Of a stretch of 13,593 nucleotides of DNA, positions 12,254 to 13,593 are shown piece after piece (within the stretch, counting starts at the first letter, position 1; every line of letters begins with the position of its first letter). The position numbers were made by a program, and so were the translations under genes. The notes below the pieces were generated by a model. The model saw nothing but the letters and a program-made list of their open reading frames with translations, was not told the origin of the DNA and searched no databases. The DNA comes from JBHHXR01 sp046757205 (GTDB taxonomy: Bacteria; Pseudomonadota; Alphaproteobacteria; Rhodobacterales; Rhodobacteraceae), in contig JBHHXR010000079.1 of assembly GCA_046757205.1 (NCBI GenBank), forward strand, positions 1 through 13,593. The letters are read 5' to 3'.

Positions 12254-13593
12254 ATGGCGGGATGGAGCGACATACGGGAAGTCGCCCGGCAGACGCCGCC
12301 GGAGCGCGACCGGTACGTGGATTTCCTTCGCATCGTCGCGATTTGCTTCGTGGTTGTCGGGCACTGGAATGCGTCGGCGCTGTTTATTGACGGCGAAAAA
12401 CCGCAGCTCGAACAACTGCTGAAATTTGCGCCGTGGGCGCAGTGGGCGACCTGGCTGTTTCAGGTGATGCCGATATTCTTCTTCGTCGGCGGCTATTCGA
12501 ACGGCGCCTCGTGGGCCTCTGCCAGCCGCCGCGAGATCGGTTTTGCGAGCTGGGCCCGGGACCGGCTTACCCGTCTTCTGCTGCCGCTCGTGCCCTTGGT
12601 GGCCGTCTGGGTGATTGCCGGATCCGTCGGGCTGGCGCTGCAGCTGGATTCCGGTCTCGTCTCCAATGCCTCGAGACTGTCGCTCATTCCCGTCTGGTTT
12701 CTTGCCGTCTACGTCGTCGTGACGCTGGTGACGCCGGTGACGCGCCGGCTGTGGAAGACCCATGGGATGGGGACTTTCTGGGCGCTCGCCGCCGGCGCCG
12801 TCGTCGTCGATGCCGTTGCGCTGTCGCTGGATGCGATCTGGCTGCGCTGGATAAACTACGGCTTCATCTGGCTGGCGCTGCATCAACTCGGCTATGCCTG
12901 GCAGGACGGTCATCTCGAAAAGCTCCACCGCCCGCTGACACTCGCCGCCGTCGGGGCCGTCGGCTTCCTTTTTGTCGAGTTCGACCTGTCCTACCCGATC
13001 GCCATGGTGAGCGTGCCCGGTCAGGAGATTTCCAACAGCCGGCCGCCCAGCGTCGCGCTTCTGACCCTCGGCATGGTTCAGACCGGTCTGGTGGTCGCCG
13101 TCGCCGCGCCGATGCGCCGGCTCATGCAGCGAGAGACTTTGTGGATGCTGACGATATTCGACAACCGTGTAATCATGACGCTGTTTCTGTGGCATGTCAG
13201 TGCCATGGTCTTGTCGATGGGACTGGCGGTGTTCTTCCTCGGCGGTCTCGGGCTTCACGAGGTTCCCGGCAGCGGCCAGTGGTGGTGGCTGCGCATTCCG
13301 TGGATGGTTGCCTTCGCGGCCGTGACCTGGGTCTTCATATTCGCGTTCTCGGGGTTCGAGCGCCGCGCGCGTCCGGTGCCGCAGGTCGCATCGCCCGAAT
13401 GGAAGGTCGCCGGCGCGCTCTTTGCGTGCTACGGGCTGATATTCCTGGCGCTCTACGGGATAATCAGCGAATCCGGCCACGGCATCCGGATACTGCCCGC
13501 CGCGGCGGTCGTCTCCCGATATTCGCCCAGGCAATCCGCCCATGCAGGCGAGGCAAACAGCAGCACTGCGGTCAGCATACCCGTCAGCACCAG
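12254..13593 (+). CDS. Acyltransferase-3 family membrane protein (3' end open)
   Basis: An open frame from ATG 12254 runs off the window after 446 codons without a stop. It starts MAGWSDIREVARQTPPERDRYVDFLR. It contains the R-x10-H motif of acyltransferase-3 proteins (R26, H37 in VVVGHWN), FFFVGGYSN at 75-83, DRLTRLLLPL near 103-112, and DNRVIMTLFLWH with H314. About ten membrane helices are predicted. The family transfers acyl groups from the cytoplasm to sugars or lipids at the cell surface; the substrate here is unknown. Similarity to the family seems to end near ILPAAAVV (about 13512). The final ~27 residues are polar and may come from a foreign join (see the opposite-strand entry). Divergent from tadA; weak ribosome binding site. 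Confidence 0.85.
   Translation, partial: MAGWSDIREVARQTPPERDRYVDFLRIVAICFVVVGHWNASALFIDGEKPQLEQLLKFAPWAQWATWLFQVMPIFFFVGGYSNGASWASASRREIGFASWARDRLTRLLLPLVPLVAVWVIAGSVGLALQLDSGLVSNASRLSLIPVWFLAVYVVVTLVTPVTRRLWKTHGMGTFWALAAGAVVVDAVALSLDAIWLRWINYGFIWLALHQLGYAWQDGHLEKLHRPLTLAAVGAVGFLFVEFDLSYPIAMVSVPGQEISNSRPPSVALLTLGMVQTGLVVAVAAPMRRLMQRETLWMLTIFDNRVIMTLFLWHVSAMVLSMGLAVFFLGGLGLHEVPGSGQWWWLRIPWMVAFAAVTWVFIFAFSGFERRARPVPQVASPEWKVAGALFACYGLIFLALYGIISESGHGIRILPAAAVVSRYSPRQSAHAGEANSSTAVSIPVST
13453..13593 (-). CDS. Signal-peptide-bearing protein, N-terminal fragment (partial)
   Basis: Read on the minus strand from the edge, the sequence gives LVLTGMLTAVLLFASPAWA followed by DCLGEYRE. This is a very good Sec signal peptide with an AWA cleavage site and a Cys shortly after. 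The start lies beyond the window. The frame ends at TAG (13455-13453) after only about 46 residues, and it runs antiparallel inside the acyltransferase frame. Real similarity probably stops near 13512, where the acyltransferase sequence ends. I do not recognise the family. Confidence 0.35.
   Translation of the reverse strand: MVLTGMLTAVLLFASPAWADCLGEYRETTAAAGSIRMPWPDSLIIP

Noticed and set aside
12038..13543. 501-codon open frame on -, antisense to the acyltransferase
   Set aside because: Its product is low-complexity and Arg/Asp/Gln-rich. The + strand frame over the same DNA has clear family motifs and membrane helices.
1..13593. Mobile element, CRISPR or phage defence island
   Set aside because: No transposase, integrase, direct-repeat array or known defence gene was seen. 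The gene set is of ordinary chromosomal type.

Overview
This is a GC-rich (roughly 60% or more), densely packed chromosomal window, most likely from an alphaproteobacterium and probably Hyphomicrobiales-like. The evidence is the gatC-gatA pair, the DUF2927 lipoprotein, and the TelA/XpaC/SPFH/zinc-ribbon gene set, all familiar from that class. I see no insertion sequence, integrase, CRISPR array, rRNA or complete tRNA.

Layout. The left edge (1-291) holds the C-terminal end of an SRAP (YedK/HMCES-like) protein on + and, in the first ~119 bases, the Walker A segment of an ABC-F-like ATPase on -. The two meet so abruptly that a chimeric join is suspected. Positions 292-711 are non-coding but contain several hairpins, including a perfect 13-bp inverted repeat. 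A minus-strand array runs from 7046 down to 712: TerC-family membrane protein, a 46-residue single-helix membrane protein, XpaC-like membrane protein, TelA-family protein, DUF2927 lipoprotein, SPFH protein with a GYF_2 tail, and a membrane-anchored double zinc-ribbon protein. Spacing within the array is short: a 4-base ATGA overlap, then gaps of 12, 61, 31 and 21 bases, with 76 bases after terC.

Divergent from terC is a cold-shock protein gene (7308-7511) with a palindrome over its likely promoter, a hairpin in its leader and a strong terminator. Next, on -, come a ceramidase-family membrane enzyme, gatC, gatA and an Excalibur-type lipoprotein (10813 down to 7564). Divergent from the ceramidase gene is a UPF0173 metallo-beta-lactamase-fold hydrolase (+), which overlaps the convergent tadA gene (-) by 4 bases. 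The right end is an acyltransferase-3 family membrane protein (12254 to the edge, +). Its last ~80 bases also read on - as a convincing signal peptide, so this edge may be a second chimeric join.

The most interesting unit is the seven-gene minus-strand array. TerC, TelA and XpaC carry tellurite or toxic-anion names but have poorly known functions. The zinc-ribbon/SPFH pair resembles Bacillus YdjG/YdjI, which works with PspA at the membrane. I infer an envelope or metal-stress module made of membrane scaffolds plus an outer, possibly protease-like lipoprotein. This is a hypothesis from gene content; nothing in the sequence proves a function.
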